From positions 1-13,390 of the forward strand of contig CAZVCG010000045.1 of assembly GCA_964626265.1 (NCBI GenBank): a stretch of DNA of 13,390 bases. Direction: 5' to 3'. The notes below the pieces were generated by a model that saw only the letters and a list, made by a program, of their open reading frames with translations, was not told where the DNA came from and did no database searches. The DNA comes from CAZVCG01 sp964626265. GTDB lineage: Bacteria; Pseudomonadota; Alphaproteobacteria; UBA9219. Shown in pieces: positions 12,546-13,390 of this stretch (the stretch's first letter is position 1; each line of letters begins with the position of its first letter). Made by a program: the position numbers and the translations under genes.

Positions 12546-12617
12546 GAAAGAAGGGCTGGAGCATTTCCTGAAAAGCTTTGGTTAGGCCTGATTATTCGGG
12601 AAAGGTTCCACACAATG

Positions 12618-12638
12618 AATTACCACTAACAGGTAATT
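12618..12638. other. Inverted repeat in the vapB to 12799 gap
   Basis: AATTACC (12618-12624) and GGTAATT (12632-12638) are a perfect 7-bp inverted repeat with a 7-base spacer. It could be a protein-binding site for one of the divergent genes; it has no T-run. Apart from this, the vapBC control region and the promoter at 12707, nothing else is recognised in the 325-base gap between 12474 and 12798. Confidence 0.35.
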
Positions 12639-12706
12639 TCTTACCGTTTATTGGCGGTTTAACTCTTTATAAACCATTGATTTTGCGAAGGAAACTATTT
12701 GCCGTC

Positions 12707-12715
12707 TGATATAAT
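12707..12715 (+). promoter_or_regulatory. Extended -10 promoter for the gene at 12799
   Basis: TGATATAAT is a perfect extended -10 (TGnTATAAT). No good -35 lies at 17 bases, as is common for extended -10 promoters. The predicted start, near 12722, would give a leader of about 75 bases before the ATG at 12799. Confidence 0.6.
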
Positions 12716-12798
12716 GGCGGCAAGGGGCTGAAATATTCTGCGGCCCGGTATTTTGGTTAACGGATTGAAACCATTTTCAAAAGTTATGGGAGAGCGAT

Positions 12799-13224
12799 AT
12801 GTTGAATGTACTTAAATTGTATGACGAACAGGCGGCGCAAAAACCTGTTCCAAAATTGAGACTGGTTTGTATGCCTAAACTCGATTGCATCGGCGAACTT
12901 ATGGAGACGCCCGCACGCCGTCATCCCCAAGAAAATGATTTGGGGACAGTGTTTTGCGTGTCCGAAATGCGCGATGAAGCCGATAATGGGGTCTATGTGG
13001 TAAAAATCGATTATTTGTTTTCAAAGGCCAAGTTACAGATTTGTTTGAGCGGGGCACGGAAAATCACAAGCGAACTTCCTGCCCGTGACAGGTTATACCC
13101 CGCATTTGGCCAGAACGAAGTTGAATTGGAGCCGCATCCCATTCGTGAAGATAGCGAAATGGGTCAATTGTTCCTTCGGGATCACCAGAAGCATAATCCA
13201 GATTTTCACTGCGTAATTACCTAA
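12799..13224 (+). CDS. Hypothetical protein, 141 residues
   Basis: I do not recognise this protein. The ATG at 12799 is preceded by GGGAGAG at about 6 bases, and a perfect extended -10 lies upstream, so expression is likely. The middle has alternating hydrophobic stretches suggesting a beta-rich core (LGTVFCVSEMRDE, VYVVKIDYLF, AKLQICLSGA). Five cysteines (24, 30, 53, 82, 138) show no zinc-site spacing. The C-terminal part is acidic, then histidine-containing (DHQKHNPDFHCVIT). There is no signal peptide or membrane segment. Base composition is lower in GC than the ribosomal genes. Function unknown; it may be lineage-specific. Confidence 0.65.
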   Translation: MLNVLKLYDEQAAQKPVPKLRLVCMPKLDCIGELMETPARRHPQENDLGTVFCVSEMRDEADNGVYVVKIDYLFSKAKLQICLSGARKITSELPARDRLYPAFGQNEVELEPHPIREDSEMGQLFLRDHQKHNPDFHCVIT

Positions 13225-13390
13225 GCTAAGCCGCTCCGCATGTGGGAATAAGCTATGCTTGGGTTAAAGCACAAGATAGATGCATTTTGTAAAACAGTCA
13301 TTCAGACAAGGGTTGACGCAGGCGGTTTTGTATCAAATAGGACTTACGCAAACTGAATGGTAGGGCAAGCGAGTTCGCGGGCCAAGAAGG
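13225..13390. other. Window end, no gene recognised
   Basis: These 166 bases hold no convincing reading frame. The stretch ATAGGACTTACGCAAACTGA (13337-13356) resembles terminal sequences seen at some insertion sequences (the GGACTTACGCA motif), so an IS or a remnant may begin here, but the window ends before this can be tested. Confidence 0.3.

Noticed and set aside
12349..12629. Short + strand frames opposite and upstream of vapB
   Set aside because: They overlap vapB and its operator, lack ribosome binding sites and have no recognisable content.

Overview
The window is dominated by a long run of ribosomal protein genes, all on the + strand, from the 3' end of tuf (EF-Tu) to rplO (L15). The order is the classic one: tuf, the S10 operon (rpsJ, rplC, rplD, rplW, rplB, rpsS, rplV, rpsC, rplP, rpmC, rpsQ), then the spc operon (rplN, rplX, rplE, rpsN, rpsH, rplF, rplR, rpsE, rpmD, rplO). 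The wording of S10, S19, L22, S3, L24 and L29, the cysteine-poor S14 and the roughly 60% GC coding DNA point to an alphaproteobacterium. A deep-branching lineage is possible, but the genus cannot be read from the sequence.

The operon is less tidy than usual. Two small genes of unknown function sit inside it, each with its own ribosome binding site: a predicted winged-helix protein between rplB and rpsS (3492-3767), and a clearly AT-richer 95-residue protein between rpmD and rplO (10332-10619). Several intergenic gaps hold repeats. Six are short hairpins headed by GTAG that resemble REP sequences: a back-to-back pair after rpsC, then single copies after rplP, rpsE, the second orphan gene and rplO. 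Two are copies of a longer element of about 110 bp with inverted ends, one before rpsJ and one before rplR. The copy after rplO ends in eight T residues and looks like an intrinsic terminator. secY, which normally follows rplO, is absent, so the spc operon appears to end here.

After the terminator (11207 onward) the content becomes accessory: an unrecognised 191-residue protein on the + strand, a convergent vapBC toxin-antitoxin pair on the - strand with a palindromic operator over its promoter, and an unrecognised 141-residue protein on the + strand behind an extended -10 promoter. The last 166 bases hold no recognisable gene.

Functionally, the first 11.2 kb supply most large- and small-subunit proteins encoded in the S10/spc cluster, plus EF-Tu, as one or a few co-transcribed units. 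The repeats and orphan genes are later insertions that kept the operon readable, since each has landed between genes and the following ribosome binding site is intact.
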